Shown: positions 62,721 through 64,000 of the stretch, piece after piece
Layout of the letters: each line of letters starts with the position of its first letter
Numbering within the stretch: position 1 is the stretch's first letter
From: Pseudobacillus wudalianchiensis
Lineage (GTDB): Bacteria > Bacillota > Bacilli > Bacillales > Domibacillaceae
Assembly (NCBI RefSeq): GCF_001685015.1
Contig: NZ_MAYT01000012.1
Span: 124,001 to 188,000, forward strand
Direction of reading: 5' to 3'
DNA length: 64,000 bases
The notes under the pieces: generated by a model
Database searches by the model: none
What the model was told of the DNA's origin: nothing
Seen by the model: only the letters and a program-made list of their open reading frames with translations
Position numbers and translations under genes: made by a program

Positions 62721-64000
62721 CCGTTAACTGACCCTTTCTGCATTCTTCCTGGAAAGCCCGCAATCGTTTTTTCGTTTCCAACAAGCTGTGAATATACATA
62801 TCCCAACGGTCGGTCCGTTTTAATTTTTTATAAAGTGTCCGCAGCCGTTTTAAATAACGGACAGCTTTTTTATAACTTGCCCGATTGCGCTCCTCGATTA
62901 AACGTAGAATGCCATGATGGTAAAGAGGTAATACTTCGTGCGGTGCCTGCTTCGCTGCTTCTTTAAGCCCATTACGGTCAAGCTCAGGCAGCTCGCTATC
63001 CATCCACAATTGCAATTCTACCCACTCGCGATATTGTTCTGTCTGAAGAAAGTAAAAGCTCAATTCTGAATAGCTATACGGCAGCATCCGTTCCAATAAG
63101 CTCTTGTAAAGCAGCGGCTCTTTTTCCATTAGCCAATCCGCATCGATATAGGTTAGAAACCAATGGACGAACCGGCGGCTTTGCATACTGCCGCCTTGCT
63201 CCAGCTGCTCCAGGTAGCCTTCTAGCTTTTGATCCACAATTCTGATCAGCATTCGCGCTTTTTCATACTGCTTCGTATTAAAAGCATCTATTAGCCAGAA
63301 TAGATATAGATCGACCCCTGTATCCGGCAGACTTTTAGCGAAAGCAGTAAAACTGTCCAGTTCATCCGCTAAATAAAGATGATGCAAGTAGCCGATTGAT
63401 ACCGTTAATTCTTGCTTTTCCTCCAGAAGTGCCTGCAGCCGCATCCGCTCTTCTTTCCGCCATGCTTCCCGCTTAAAAAGAGCCGTCCACAGCTGGCGGT
63501 ATAGATCAATGCGCTGTGCCGTAAACACGTGATTCTTCCGTGCTAATAGAGAAGAAGATTCTTGTCGCAAATAATGAATGTACGGGTCGAATTCAAAGGG
63601 CAGGGCGTGCATCCCAATATCTTCTGCAGCATCTGCTGCTTCTTCCACTATATAAAATAAAAACGACGAACAAGCCCGATGTAATAATTCCTTAGAGATC
63701 GTCGTTTCACTGAATAGTTCTGTTATAAAAGACAGCAGCCCAAAGCTTACATATAATTCATAGAGCGGCTGCCACTCTCTTTTTGCAGGACGCTGCTTTA
63801 GTAAATGTTCATGTACATGTCTGCCCTCATATTCAACAATATAAGGGTTTTTTTGAACAGATCGAGCTGACAGGCGTTCTTGAGCTGCGTGCTCGATCCT
63901 CTTTATCCAAGCATCCGGTCCGTCATCGGCCGCAATCGTCGTTTTTAATAAGTCACTGGCCCGCATCACACCAGGAATCGCTGCTGGATTGTGCGGGATC
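62713..64000 (-). CDS. ywqB: YwqB, SWIM zinc-finger family partner of YwqA, 5'-truncated by window edge
   Basis: The frame stays open to the end of the window (residues SPHNPAAIPGVMRA precede the internal GTG/ATG at 63969-63964), so the gene starts beyond base 64000. The visible part is about 427 residues, mostly helical and rich in Leu, Arg and Tyr. The CXCXnCXH SWIM finger that names the family would lie in the missing N-terminus, though the first His (SPH) may be its end. It is coupled to ywqA by overlap. The call rests on gene order and the B. subtilis homologue. Confidence 0.8.
   Translation of the reverse strand, partial: IPHNPAAIPGVMRASDLLKTTIAADDGPDAWIKRIEHAAQERLSARSVQKNPYIVEYEGRHVHEHLLKQRPAKREWQPLYELYVSFGLLSFITELFSETTISKELLHRACSSFLFYIVEEAADAAEDIGMHALPFEFDPYIHYLRQESSSLLARKNHVFTAQRIDLYRQLWTALFKREAWRKEERMRLQALLEEKQELTVSIGYLHHLYLADELDSFTAFAKSLPDTGVDLYLFWLIDAFNTKQYEKARMLIRIVDQKLEGYLEQLEQGGSMQSRRFVHWFLTYIDADWLMEKEPLLYKSLLERMLPYSYSELSFYFLQTEQYREWVELQLWMDSELPELDRNGLKEAAKQAPHEVLPLYHHGILRLIEERNRASYKKAVRYLKRLRTLYKKLKRTDRWDMYIHSLLETKKRLRAFQEECRKGQLTDA

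Overview
The window is a stretch of a spore-forming Bacillaceae chromosome. Gene content and order follow the Bacillus subtilis argS-ywjE-fadF ... rpoE-pyrG-spo0F-fba ... rho-rpmE-tdk-prfA ... glyA-upp-mnaA-atp ... murAA-spoIID-spoIIQ-spoIIID-mbl-flhOP-fabZ-ywpF-ssbB-ywqA region. Spore-formation genes (spo0F, spoIIR, spoIID, spoIIQ, spoIIID), flagellar hook-basal-body genes and Gram-positive ribosome binding sites agree with this. I cannot name the species. No rRNA, tRNA, prophage, transposase gene or CRISPR array was seen.

Layout. 1-2.8 kb: 3' part of argS and a convergent cardiolipin-synthase-like gene. 3-14.5 kb: an acyl-CoA catabolism block: fadF, thiolase, 3-hydroxybutyryl-CoA dehydrogenase, two acyl-CoA dehydrogenases, a TetR regulator and icmF. 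Two FadR-type operators sit in front of fadF and the thiolase gene. 14.7-25.6 kb: rpoE, pyrG (with a CTP-sensing attenuator), ywjG, spo0F, fba, transaldolase, murAB, glpX, rho. 25.7-39.5 kb: rpmE, tdk, prfA, prmC, spoIIR, ywlC, DUF3891, mntP, ywlE, a chemoreceptor, rpiB, ywlG, glyA, upp, mnaA. 40-47.9 kb: the complete ATP synthase operon atpZIBEFHAGDC. 48-57.7 kb: ywzB, ywmB, murAA, spoIID, a VanZ-like gene, spoIIQ, spoIIID, mbl, flhO, flhP, an EpuA-like gene and fabZ. 57.9-64 kb: small unknown genes, ywpF, ssbB, ywqA and ywqB (cut by the window edge).

The most unusual content is between genes. At least two dozen copies of ~121-123 bp imperfect-palindrome repeats occur in six intergenic gaps, two of them inside the atp operon. 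They fall into at least three interior types, but share the same ends (TAGAAAAGCGGA at the left, GCAGCTRGACAA at the right). Stems that differ between copies change on both arms so that pairing is kept, which is strong evidence of a conserved hairpin fold. Two tandem arrays (7 units at 23.2-24.1 kb; 5 units plus relatives at 26.8-27.6 kb, opposite strand) both have a 123-bp period although their interiors differ.

A second notable signal is a cluster of five perfect DnaA boxes and four single-mismatch boxes between spoIIR and ywlC (30264-30524). It resembles the DnaA-box clusters known from B. subtilis. Sporulation-type promoters (sigma-H before spo0F, sigma-F before spoIIR and spoIIQ, possible sigma-E before spoIID and spoIIID) and a sigma-D-like promoter before flhO can be read directly.
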